A DNA stretch of 64,000 bases from Stercorarius parasiticus (Eukaryota; Chordata; Aves; Charadriiformes; Stercorariidae), in contig VWZL01000877.1 of assembly GCA_013396915.1 (NCBI GenBank), forward strand, positions 562,995-626,994, read 5' to 3'. This document shows, in pieces, positions 30,034 to 42,800 of this stretch. The first letter of the stretch is position 1, and every line of letters begins with the position of its first letter. The notes under the pieces are model-generated. The model made no database searches, was not told the origin of the DNA, and was given only the letters and a program-made list of their open reading frames with translations. The position numbers and the translations under genes were made by a program.

Positions 30034-30639
30034 TTAATGATTTCCTTAAAAACCTCACAAAAACCCACAGTCTCGAGTCAATAGCACTGTCTCAATAATC
30101 TCAGCTGTTGATTTTCATCTCATTAAAGCACAGACAGATATTTGGCAGTTTTTAAAATCAATCCAGCTCCAAGAGTCTTAACTGGCTACGTTTTAAACAA
30201 GTGGGGCAAAATGCAGTGATAAAACCCACAAAGTAGAAATCATGTTCAATAAAACAAGTTCTTCCTGAATACTGCTCGTGACAGACAACCCATACCAAAA
30301 ATAAAAAAAAAAAAGCTCATTCTCGTATTTAAGAGCTGATAAAGGCTCTGAAAGAAAGAGCTGCAGACAGAAAGAGCAAGAACAATCACTATTTTCCTTA
30401 AGAAAGATGACCCCGGGTAGACTTTCTGTTCCTTCCCGAGCCCTCCGTCAGTGCCGTACAGTCAGAACAGAAATACAAACCCTCAACTCCTCCATCCTGC
30501 ACACTCTTCTCTCGAACTCCCAATTCACATAGCACGGAAACAGAAGCAGAAACACCTGGACTAGTCAACTGCTCATGGACTGCAGACCACTGGACATCGA
30601 CAGCCTTTGAGAAAGACATTTTCCATTTAAAAATTAGAC

Positions 30640-31000
30640 GTATGGCGACAGATGCCCCCGCCTGCCCGGCATAGGCTGCAGGTCTGAGCCACTTTTCCCC
30701 CAAGGCAGGCGAGCTCCCGGAGCCGAGCGGGAGCCGATGCTTTGCTGATGAAACCAACTTTTAGTCACAAAGGAAGAGCCGGAACGCCAGCAAAGAGCAG
30801 CCCCAGCCTGCGCACAGGGCGGGTGGGGCTGGGCAGGGCGATGTGCTGGAGCCAGTAAGGCAGGCTGCATTCAAAAGCCGGGGATTAAAATAGAAATGCA
30901 TTCGAGAGCGGTTGGTTTGGAGACAACCCTGCTTCGCTTGCGACTGAAGGAAAGCTCCATACGGGGCGGCATCTCGCAGGGATGCCTTGGGAACGAAAAA
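30640..31000 (-). promoter_or_regulatory. KCTD1: Candidate internal promoter for the BTB-only KCTD1 isoform
   Basis: This block is clearly richer in GC and CpG than the surrounding intron. It has a GC box/KLF-type cluster GGGCGGGTGGGG at 30817-30828 on the plus strand and further CpGs around 30700-30745 and 30960-30975. It sits 0.6-1 kb upstream of exon 2, whose ATG is the known short-isoform start. That position is right for a separate promoter with a non-coding leader. The start site itself cannot be fixed from sequence; the minus-strand frame at 30757-30398 is probably incidental. Confidence 0.4.
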
Positions 31001-31465
31001 GCCCTTGCAAATGACTAGGTTTTACATTTAAAAGGTAAGCAAAGCAGCGAGAAGCCAGGTACACTTCATCACAAAACTCTCTTTGTTCTTTCGACACGTC
31101 TTTCAGTCCTTCAAGGTAATGGATTCCTTGTAAACATCTCTGCAAACCTCGCAGAAGCGAAGCACAGCCAGGACAGTGAGTTACAGGGTACTTGGACTAG
31201 CAAAGTCCTTTGCCACCGAAAACATCATTTCTCCATTTCTCATGGCTGTTAAAAGATTCAAACCATAAAGGCAACACGAGCCAGGTAAATGTCTAACTGA
31301 AATGATTTACAGGCCAGTGTTGCACAATAAATCCAAGTAATATATAACAAAAGGCATCTATAAACCACAAGGTACTTAACTAATTTTCTTTCATACACAA
31401 AAGCAAGCTTAGGTCAAATGCTGATAAAAACAAAGGGGATGAAGAAAAATATCTAGTTTAGACTT

Positions 31466-31475
31466 GGGGGGGGGG
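31466..31475 (+). repeat. G10 homopolymer
   Basis: Ten consecutive G, followed by AGTGTTGGTTGGGTTTTC, which also occurs near 29314. Confidence 0.9.
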
Positions 31476-34400
31476 AGTGTTGGTTGGGTTTTCTTCGTTT
31501 TCTTTATAAGCAGAAGTTAATATAAATCTGCAGAAATACCACGCTTAATCACTACAATTGCTTGAGGAGGTGCCTGCAGCGCAATGAAGACAAGTCCAGA
31601 CAAAATAAGGTACACACGCTATGCAAAACTAATGTCTGCTATAAATGCTATGTGGTACAACCACCACCCAAGATGCTACTGATCTGCAGTATGATATTTA
31701 GTAAAATAACGCAGAAAAAATTAAAAACAACGACTGGAAAGGCAAAAGTAAGAAGGCAAGGAGCGATACAAACTAGGGGGGAAAAAAGCACGTGTTGGAC
31801 AATTAGCAGGAGGAAAGCAGCTGGTGTGAGGAAGGGAACACATTTCAGTGCTTAAAAGCAGACAACATTTGAAAAAAAAAGTTAAATAAAAGCATCAACA
31901 AAGGCTGAGACTCAAACGAAAAAACAAATTCTGGAACTTGTATGAGACAGACACCACCACCTCCCTTAACAGGATCCTCTCTGGCAGAAAAACACAGCCC
32001 TGTTGCAATTTAGCACACTGTAGCACCACCGAGCCTGTAATAGTTTTTCAATTGGACACATTCTCCTGTATACCCTGCCTGGGGCTGCTCGGGAGAAAAT
32101 GAACAGATTTGCAGGGTTAATATTGTAGTTAGGCTGGGACCTCATTCAGTGTAGCTGCAATAGCGCCGGCTGCATGAAACGGTAGAAGAATGCGTAGTAT
32201 AAACATCACTGCCAGGATGGGAGATGGGTCGAAGGACTGTGGGCATTTTACAAGGCAAAAAAAACCAAAAACCAACACCCAAAAAACCCAAAACCATAAG
32301 AAAAGGGAACCAGTTTCCCAAAACGAAACTAAGCTGCCATTTACGGAGTTTACCTACTAAAACTCCCAAGAAATAAAACCACTTCCAACCTGGTACTCTA
32401 TGATTTATAATAAAACCTTATCCTGTCTTATTTCATCCTCCGCCTTCTCAACATTCCCCCTTCAAGTTACCTGCATTTATTGTGCCTCAAGAAACAACAC
32501 CTATCTGCTCAATGTTTAGATATTAAATACAATAATGCTAGCCTTGCTCCAACCTTAGCTCACAAAGCACATTTCCCTGGATAAAACCAGTTCACTGTTT
32601 TGGAGACCACTTTGAAATTAGGCAATAGTATTTCTCCTGCAGCTGCCCCAGAGAAATTAAAGCAGAAACAGGATTCAGAGAACCGGGTGTTTAAAAACCA
32701 GTTTCTTTTATGTGGCACTACCCACTAGCGCAGCCACAGCACAGAAGATCACCATCCAGTGGGTACAGCATTAAGACCACCGACATTTGTTTAACAGATC
32801 AAAGTTAAATCACTGCATTAGTTAAATCCTTGTATTTGTTCAGCTACGGACAGGATAACACAGAGGCAAAGTCTCTCCGAAGAGATACACGGCTTGCCTT
32901 GGATTATTGCAAACATGGAAGTGAATGAGCTTAGGTTAACCACGAGAGTGGTAAGAACAAGGCACGGCTGGTAAATTAAGCTTCTACTACCTAAACTGAT
33001 TACAAATGTAATTCCTAAAAAACAACTACTGGAGAAAAGAAGGGAACCATAGAAACTAAACTCAATGAGATCCACCAAGCTAGCTAGAACAGCTGATGAC
33101 AAAAAGGATCAAAAAGTTCTTCGGAAGCCTTCCTTGGTGTGCTTGGTGTCAGGCAGGTGAGACCTGCACCCAGGAAGGGTTTATAGCTCAGCCATGGCTG
33201 TTCCCACATGGCAGATGACAGAGGTTATCATCTGCCTCGGGAACTGCATGAACTTTATTCATGAATGGGACAAAAAGCACAGCTAGAGTCTGTGCAGGCT
33301 GGATGAGCAGCCGCCTTGCTGATCTGTCAACTGTCCATTTTTGGCTTCGTGCTTTTCCTTCTCAATTATCTGAATGTTTACCCTACAACAAATTAAGAAC
33401 AGGAAATCCTAGGATTTACAATGCTTCCTCTGGACAAAATATTTGAAATACCCTGTAAAACATTTATCATTATTAGTACTCAAAGATATCTTTTTTTTAC
33501 CCAACAACTTTTCAAAATAATGACTTCTGATTTTAAATCAGAATGAATTTATTACTGAAACTATGTACTCAAAAGCACTAAGATTTATGTGCTAGTCAGG
33601 TTAAAGACATTAAGGTCTTAGAAAACTTTTCAGTTTTGGTTCAGCACACAAAACTACTGCTCTACCAGAGCAAACTCTAAACAGTTTGGGGCTTCTCCAT
33701 TTTCTTGCTGATATTTGAAAGAGTCTTTCAACAAGCAGCTGGTATGCCCAAGTCTCTTGAGTGTATCTGAACCTGCTTCTCATTTTCTGCCCTAGGCAAG
33801 CCTTCCTGTAGGCTCAACAGGAGCTGCAAAAGCAGCCCTGCCTGAACTCCTCCTGCCTGAGATTTCCAAAAATCCTTAGGATTTAGAAGTCTTTCTACCA
33901 AAGAGGGTTGAGGATCATGGAGGAGAGTTTTCAGATCTCTTCTCCTCCCTGCCTTTTTCTTCTATATCACCTTCTCCCTGGCTCCATTCAAGAATATTGT
34001 TAAAGAATAAGCCTTTACATCTGTGCTCAAAAACCACAGTAGCTGTAGGGCTGAGATGCACACCCATGCAACTGGTCTACCAAAAAACAACACAGGAACC
34101 ATGTCAATCTTCTGGTAGCAAGTGGAAGAAATAAGAGTTATCTGAAGAAAATCAGTTATTACAACATGCTGCTAAGTGTACAAAAATCAAAGAGACAGGA
34201 GGCTTCCTCCTCCCCTCAAAGTATTTGCACAAGTTAGACTGCCATGATTAGCAGCGGTTTCAGAAGTGTTATTTACACTCTGTGGTCTTGAGTAAAGTCA
34301 TTCCGGTTCCCTTCTTAAGCCAGAAACCTTGACAAAAACTACACCACTACAAGACAACCCAAGCTCACTTACTGGAGGACCAACATTCAAGTACAAAACA

Positions 34401-35274
34401 TCTACTTGACTCACAGGACTGTGGGGATCATTTTAGGTTGCAAGTCAAGGCATTACTGGCTAGGGCTATTACAGCCAATAATTCCCTGTGAGCCAGCCCA
34501 GCTGGAGGAGGAGTGTATATTGGCTACTCAATATACTGTAGCTCTAGCCTGTGTATCAACTTCTAAAATTATTGGACGCTCCCTGTCACAGCCCAAGCAA
34601 TTATCACTCCTGAGAAACTCAAAGTTACATATTTCAAACTGTCTTGGATTTTCTGGGGGGAGGTGAGGATAAGTTTGTCTTATCTAGTCTAGACATTAGA
34701 AACAATAATCATTCAGTAGTTTATTCTAAAGCATCAAATCTGTCTGTATTCATTATCTTTTTTTCCACAACAGCAAGCCACAAGAGAGGTCTTTCTCCTC
34801 ACAAAAGCCTGGTGCCCAGGAACATCTGGCAACAGCAGTCAGCCCACCAACATCACCTATCTCCAACAGAAAAGTCTCCTCTGAACACATGCACTGTACG
34901 GAGAACAAACCAAATCAGTGAACAAACTTTAGAAGCTGGAGACATAAATTCCTTTTCCTTCAGAACAAAGCAGAAATCACTCAAGTGTCACGGACAGCTA
35001 TGCGCCCAGCTCTGAAATAAAAGACAGCCTGATGCTTGGGGGTGCTCATGAGATGTGGGAAACCCTAGTTCAAGTCTCTCATCATAACGAGGAACAGTAG
35101 AACTACTTTCAGATTCAGCTCCCACACAAGTGCCCCCATTTTGAGGATGTACTTTTTCAAAACAAACATTTCATTAAAGATTAAAAAAAAATAATCATGA
35201 TCATGTCTCACCACAATGCTTAAACAAGTACCCCCCACTTTTTTTCAATTCAGCAAAAACAGTTGCCACAACAA

Positions 35275-35790
35275 AGAGGCTGGAGAAAGTATTTATTCAA
35301 CATAAATAGTATCAGTACAGTACAAACAACATTTCTGGAAGGTGTAGCAAGCAAAGATACAGAGCTATGTGTTCAGGAAGCCCACGTGCTTGTCTTGCTG
35401 GAAGTGGAAAGCCCCATCTTGGGCACCTCTGTGGGCTGGTGACGTCCTCACACCCAAGTCTCTGGCTATGGCTGTGGTACGCTGCATCCACAGATGACAC
35501 CGGGTTGTGCTGACCCCTCAAGAGCCCTGCAAGGTGGTCAAAGATGACCACGTGCATAGCGCAGAGCGTGCAAGCTGCATTTTGGTCTCTTAAGGTGTGT
35601 GCACCATTGTGGTGCCTCCTCTTCACCTTGACTCTGAAGAGCCCATAAGCACAAAGAAGTTGCACAGATCTTTGGCAAAAAAGTCTTTACACGTGAGCAC
35701 ATCCATGCCCTTTCTTCTGCTTCTTCACCCCGACATCAATGGCTAGTAGCTCTCTGAGGAGACAGTTGGGCTGCGCTGGTGCCACTGGGT
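35275..35790 (-). other. Candidate 3'-terminal exon with poly(A) signal in intron 1
   Basis: On the minus strand a good acceptor (CTATTTCTTTGTTTTGCAG|ACCC, first base 35790) is followed by about 500 nt of moderately GC-rich sequence, an AATAAA at 35297-35292 and a U/GU-rich stretch just beyond (TTTGTTGTGGC...TTTTTG). These are the parts of a terminal exon. The only long frame (35665-35312) begins after an in-frame TAA with GTG and resembles no protein I know. It could pair with the candidate exon at 36609-36871 across an 818-nt intron. Confidence 0.35.
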
Positions 35791-36608
35791 CTGCAAAACA
35801 AAGAAATAGTACATCGTTTTCCCCAACGAAAATACGCCAATTGCACTGTCATGTTTTGCCTTTCATCAGTGTAATCCAAGTGCTCTTTCCCTTGCAGCTG
35901 CGAGCTTTAGGATTGCTGACTCCGAAAGTTACGAATTATGTTTATAAAGCAAAACTCTAAAACAATTGTGTTTGAGTGCTGTGTGAGAAACAGGCCCAAA
36001 ACACTATCAGCTGCAATTTAGTGCCACAGTAAGCAGAGATACCAGGTCCTCTGAGACTCAGCGGTAGTACCAGAATTATTATTTTAGACCTCTGAAGGAA
36101 AAGTCTCATTTTAAATTCCAAATGTGTGTCAGCATGTGACAGAGGGTCAAATTATCCCATACAAGACAGTCAAATACAATGGAGAGTTTGAGAAGTTGGA
36201 AAGGTTTTCTTGAGCTGCTGAAGCACCCAAGTGCATCAGAAGACCTACTACTATACAAAGCAGCTGCTCACTCCTCCCACTGCCAGTGCCATGTTTGCAG
36301 TGCTCAGTATTATTTGCAGAAATACACGCAGCAACGCATTTTAGAAAGGTGGATGCCGCAGGGCTGCCTGAGAGAGGGGACAGAGATACCCAGAGGGGTC
36401 CATCGTAGCCACAGTTTTAGGTGTAGGCCATCATGAAACAAAGCCTTGGATGAAACCTTTTCTGGGAGGTGCCAGGACAGATTTTCAAACCGTGTTGGGC
36501 TATCTTCTGTATCCTGCAATAGCCCAAATACAGATCAAGCCTACAAAGGCAATGATGGACCTCTTGTTACACCAAAGTGGCTATAGCAGCGGTGACTCAA
36601 GCACTTAC

Positions 36609-36871
36609 CTGACAGGACAGTTTTAACTGCTACATCCTCCTTGTCCCAAAGGCACTGGCCCCGGGGTGGAGCACCAAATCTGGCCCCTCGAGATGGAGGT
36701 CCCTTGCTCCACATCCCACACGCTGGCTGCTCACAGCCTCCTCCTCCTCCTCAAGATGCCGGCGCTGCTGAGCACGTACACCCGCTCAGTGCTGCGAGTG
36801 CTGGAGAGATTGTGGTTGCATTTCCTTGGTAGAATGAGCCTTGCTGGGATTTCATCAGAGCTGATCAGGAC
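36609..36871 (-). other. Candidate cassette exon in KCTD1 intron 1
   Basis: The minus strand has a pyrimidine-rich acceptor (GGCATTTATTCTAG|GTCC) and a consensus donor CCTGTCAG|GTAAGTGC, bounding 263 nt of GC-richer sequence. Read in phase 0, the phase of the upstream KCTD1 exon, it is open for 46 codons (VLISSDEIPARL... ending in an Arg run) before TGA at 36733-36731. Inclusion would make a DUF3504-only protein lacking BTB. A plus-strand frame overlaps it, so composition alone could explain the opening. It may equally be an exon of a non-coding RNA. Confidence 0.3.
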
Positions 36872-39800
36872 CTAGAATAAATGCCAGAGGTGCAAAGAAC
36901 CAAATGCAAGGCCAGGGGCTGAGGGAAGCGAGGTATTTGTGCTGGATGGAGAGAGCTGCCTACCTGGAGAGGCAGGACAGATAAAAACGCCCTTGGACAA
37001 GAGCTTGAAGACACTTTGAGAATCTCAGCGCCCAGTAGCCGAGTCTGCAGCACACAGCTAACTTCAGCAGAACAGCTCTAACCAACCCTTCATCAGAAAC
37101 TGGGCACTAAGAGTTTAAGAAAAATCTCTAGAGAAAAAAGATTTAGGGATAAGGGCAGGAGTCAAATAAGGACCTGTGCTTATACCAGTATGGTGAGGCC
37201 AAAATCTGGAAAAGGTCAAGTTTACAGAGACAGGATTTATCTTCTCAAGCACTTATAAACTTCTCTGAAGATTCCCCTAAGCCTTGAAACTGCAGACAAA
37301 AGTTTAATACCTCCCTCAAGATATTCCACGAATTTGTACTCTTTATGGAAGATTAACTCAGCCCCTTGCTTGTTTGGGTAAGCAGCACTGAGGCCAGCCC
37401 AAGTGTTTTTATTTATTACATCCAGGCCCTGCAAGTAAAGCTCTGTTTTGCATTGCCTACCCGTTTCTTGCTACGCACACCCTCTACGCTTTGGTCAAGC
37501 AGGTGGTAAACGCGGCTGACGCAGGACTTGACCTAAGCCCGTAATACAAGCAGGATCTTCGTCATATATCCAACCCATTGCAAAAATCCACGTTGCAAAG
37601 AAGTCCAGCCCAGATTGACTACCCCAAAAAACGCACATATCCACTAGCCACTTTGGCTTTTATAATGGAAGTAGACAACTTCTACGGTCTTCCAACATGC
37701 TGCTGATTCAATTCTCTCTCAGTAAAAGCGGCCATTTAATTTACAAGCAAAACCGGATTTGAAAGCTGCTCTCAATTACTGCACAGCACACCACTGCCCA
37801 CCCAACACTGTATAATCACAGGGCGTTTACCCCAGCATGCAGCAGGCCAAAACACCCCCTAACCATGCTGGAAGACGCGGTGTTTAGACGCAGGAGAACA
37901 TCGGCCCAAAGGTCAACAGACCTGTGCTGCTTCTAATGGCGTCCTGCGATAGGGGTGGACCGGATACCTGGCATTCGCTTGCTTCACCAGGAGCTTGTCT
38001 GTTCTGAACCGGCTTGTACTCTAACTAGCAATAAAACTGATTTAGGAGTGACCTAGAGGAAGTGTAATTGCCCAGCCTGAGCCTTCGCTAACTAGACATG
38101 CCCAGCTCAAAGTATTTCACAGGGTGGCAAAGTGAGGCACCCCAGTGACCTTCACTCAGCCTTCTTTATTCTCACAGGCAAAAACGGGGTCCCGCCAGCT
38201 ACCGCAGAAACTATTACAAGCCAGCAAGTGCCAAAAGATCCCTCAGTCTCAGTGGAGAAAGGCTACAGTTGTCATAGACACTTTTTCAAAAAAAAAAGAA
38301 AAGAAAAAAAAGGAAACACTATTAAAAGATGAACAGTCCCTGGGAAAGAGGCTGCCAGGTCTGAAGAGCCTTTAGGAGCCCGGCAGCTCTGCCCACAACA
38401 CTATACCAAAGACAAAAGTCTTTGCTTCTGCTACCCTGAGGACAGTTTCATTTACTTTCCTTTAAACCTGGAAAATAGGTCGCTTTTCTTCTCTTACCTC
38501 TATCAAACCTCAGGCAGCAGAGACAACGTAAATTTACCTGTACCTCATAGGAAAGCAAGCACGCAAAGGGAGTTTCACCTTTTGGCAAAGGACAGAGACA
38601 ACAAAGCAGTTCTCCTCTGTACAAGGCTCCATTCATTCTGGCGAGCAGCAGCATCAATCCAAATGCTTTGGACCACTTCATCCCTGCTGCAGGAGGTGTG
38701 GCCTGCCAGCACCTTTGCAGATATTGTACCTATGTACTCTGGGGCACCATCCAGAGTCCATACCTCCGCCCTGAGAGAGAGTGCCAGCTCTCCCCAGTTG
38801 CTGGGAACAGCCCAGCACAGAGCAGCCAACAGCTCCTGCTGCCTCCATGAGGGATGGAGGATCTCTCAGCTCATCTCCTGCACCAGTGAAGACAGGCGTG
38901 CAACAGCCACCTCCACCCCATGCACATGAGGTTCACACCAGGAACGGACATGGAAAGGGGCAGAGGAGCTCTGAACACTGGAATCCGTCTTCTAACTGTT
39001 CCCAGGTGGATGCCTCGTAGGTTGAGATATATTAATAATGTATTTTTTTGTCAGACTTCTCACTCAAGTGTTGTTGCCTTTTATCCACTTCTAGCAGGCA
39101 CTCTCTGAATATTTTGTAAGAGTCTTTACATAAGAAAAGGACAAGAAAAAAAACCCACACAACACTCCCTTCTGGGTTTAAAGGAAAGGATTTCTGCTTG
39201 CCAGAACCATGCTGGTACATTTGAATGCAAAGTTAAACAAATCCTTAAAGATGGTGTCAAAATTTGAGTGGGAAAGAAACCAAGTGCTTACATTCTTCTC
39301 GGACTGAGTTTGCAATTTGTCCGATAATCTTCTGGTGAGAAGCAACACCAAAACACAAGCATTGCTAAAATCTGTCTGTTTTGTTTGCAAGTTAAGATCC
39401 TATCAGTAGTACATGAATAAAGATTAACATCTTGAATTGCAGTCATATCTGAAGATTTTAAAGACCCATAAAAATGCAGACTTCAGTGGGATAACTGGAA
39501 GATCGTCATGAACTGTCAGAATTTGAGAAACAGCGTTTTCTTCTTTGAATTTGACTCTCAAACTGAACAAAAATAAGCCCACACTGCCTTATTTGAAGTT
39601 AATTTACACTCCAGTTTGAATAGCACCTGCCCTTGGGTATGTTCCAGAAGAACATCTACCTTTCCACAAAGGGAGGCTAACACCCATTGTAAAACTTCCA
39701 GAGGCACATTAGATGTCTGTTCCCCCCCCAGCAATTTCACCCTTAGAAGTAGAAGGAACACTGCCAGTTACAGCCTGTGCTGAGGAAACATGAGTTATAA

Positions 39801-42800
39801 TTTTACCCTGGGAAAATTGCTGAACTGGGAGCTTCTGGTGTGGCATAGGTCTTGCCTTCGCAATCCAATGGTTCTTTTGATTCAGAGAGGCTTTGAAAGG
39901 GTGGTGATGAAAAACATAGCCTCTCCCTTTGAATCAGCCAGCCGCCTGCTTTCCTTAGCACTTTTTAAATTTGGTTTATTAATTTGCCTAGGAGCAGAAA
40001 GAGATAATACTGACCCATCTAGAGAAGATGCGTTTTTGGACGTATCTACAGGACATTATCTACTTCAGACTGAACACAAACAACAAAAAAACCACCTTTG
40101 TACTATCTGAAGAATTTGGTATCTGGAATCACCTCCCCAGACTTACGAAAAACACAAAAATGCCTCTATTAGCTCTTCCTGCCATACAAAGAGGAAAAAG
40201 GAAAGGGACAAATTATAAGGATCCAATAAAACCATGTCTTTGAAACGCTGTAACACACAAGAGCTCCAAGCACTCTCCAGATGCTTCTTGAAGCAACCAA
40301 TAATAAAATATTCTCAGATGGAATCATAATTTTGAAGACATTGCGTCCACTTAGCAATTACGAGACTAGACAATAAAACAGATAGATAGCTTCATCTATA
40401 ACCTAACCGCAGAAAAAAAAAGGCACAAAGGGGCTTTAAAGCCATACATTCATAATTATCTAATTTATGATGAAGATGTAAACAGAACTGCAATTTTGAC
40501 AGTTACAGTTCAGGCTGGCAGAGAATTAGAAATATGGTGTGAAATTGTAGCCTTAAATTATACATCCCTCACTCTAGCATTGATGCAACGCAACAGGGAA
40601 AAAGGACTACCTTTTAGAAGCCCTGTGTCATTGCTGGGTTTTTCTCCTCTCCCCCATCCACCTCCCCTCCCAGGGGGTCTCCGAAGCTGAACTTTGCAAA
40701 GCAATGACCCTATCCTCTCAAAAACAATGATCTACTGAAACCCCACCAAAAGGGACAGAGACTGCCAAGCGGGAGGACAGCGCGAGGAAAGGATAAAAGC
40801 TGAACTTACTGAAACAGGCTTTTTGGAAGTCCTTGTTAAGACAGACTGCAAGAGGGAGCGTTCACCCAGCTCTACCACGATCCCATGCATTTCCAGGGCT
40901 GGCTGGGACTTTTTTCCCTCTCCTCCTGTAACTCCCATTAAAATTATCAGCCTACAGATTTCATAACAAGCAGGAGAATGAGAAAGTCCGAACACTATCA
41001 TGAGAGAAATCGTATTATCATTAACTATTTCAAAATGCACGTGGGTTACCTAACACCTCAGGACAGGCGGCACAACACCACACAGCTCCTATTGGTGCGG
41101 GGACAGGAAACAGCCTCCTGCTAAAAAAATACATGTATGAGGCGACATGCAATGATGGGGGCCTCCCCCAGGGCTTCCAAATTGGGCTATGCACACGGCA
41201 TACGCAACCTGAACCGAAAACCACCAGTGACCCAGATACTTCCCTACCCCCACCCCATACTAAAATCACACCATCTTTGGATTTTAAATCCCTCAGAAGA
41301 GTAGGTATGCTTTTTGGTGGCTGGTACGAAGGGGCTGAAGGCCTAAATTAAGCTAAATAAAGGTTAAATCCAAAAGACTCCTTCAATGCAGTAGCGCATG
41401 AAGGTTTTTAGTTCATTTTACCTCTTTTCTGGTGTTTGAGGTTTTCTTAGATGCTAAGAAAGCATTTAAGGACAAAGGGAGAAAAGGAATGGTAGGCATA
41501 TAACCATGGGGTCAAGTGGCAATTCTTTTTGGTTAGTGCAAAGGGCAGGATTTGAGGAAAGGGGAACACCGGAGTCTGCTCTGGAAGGCAAGAAGAGTGC
41601 TTGGCAAGACAACAACCATATGGCATAGGAACAAAGCATATTTTAGATTTGGTTCATTTTATTCCATTACGTGTAAAAGATACGTTAGGATCCAAGGCTA
41701 AGAAGTTTTGATTATTATTGTTTTCAGACCTGTAGGGATTTCTTCAAGTAGTCATTGTAGCTCCGATGATACAAACATTCATTTGGCAGCTAATATTAGA
41801 CCACAAGGGTAGGTGAAACCCATATCTATATAACCATGTGCTATATGCTAACAGAAGCTGCCACTGCCAACCTCATGAAGTAGCAATCCACTATCGAGGT
41901 TTAGACAGTATGACTTCTGCTAACTAGATCAGAAAACCCTTAGTTTTATGTTAAAAGGCTATTACTTGACCTGACACCACAACAGACCATGCACATATCC
42001 TTAGAATAGTGGATGAAACCTTATACAATGCACATTTCTTTAGATGACATGGCCTGCTTCTAAGTTTGTGCTTCTTGTCCTAACTTCGTGCTTCTCTGGT
42101 CATTACTAACATGCAAAGCATCAAAAGGACCTGAAAATGTTTAAGGAAGCAGAAAAGATTACGCCTGTCAATCAACAAGAAATGCCTATCTCACTTTCTC
42201 TAGCTATTGGCTTTTAGTGCCTCCACTGTACAACACATTTCAATAAAACTGAAAGGAAAGAAAGAAAGACAACATTAACATAAACTGATAGTACGTATAG
42301 CTGTGTTATGACACAGAAGCCAATGCCAGAGAAGCAGCACATCATTAGAGGATTCTGAGGGACAGCTTGAAATTAAAAAGTCAACAGGCAGCTTCATCAA
42401 TAAAAGCTAAACAAAATGAACAGTTATTTTATTTTTAAAACTTATAGAACTTAAGTGAGACAATCGAGGACACACTATCAATTGCCACAGCTGGACCAAC
42501 CACCACGGGGTAAGCATTTAGGTATGAAATTTTTCTTTTGGTAGGCTCTTGGAGAAGTCGGCCCTTGCCAAAAGGCTCAGCTTGGCTAATTTAACTACTG
42601 ATGAGGCAGTATGCTTCATGTGAAATTATCCTCATTCAAAATAATACTTGAAGAAGTCTTTTGTTGGGATGGGGGGAAAGACGTAATCTAACTAGTTAAA
42701 GAAAACAAACCCACTAAATATCTTGAGTGGTAATAACCAGTAAGACCATGCCAATACAGGGAAATATCATCTATAGGTCCAAAATAACAACTCTGAAGTA

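Noticed and set aside
35312..35665. 117-codon minus-strand frame as a protein gene
   Set aside because: It begins with GTG shortly after an in-frame TAA and resembles no known protein; better seen as untranslated sequence of a possible terminal exon.
38280..38330. Purine-rich tract as a possible functional triplex or origin site
   Set aside because: It is an ordinary A/G-rich low-complexity run like several others in the introns.
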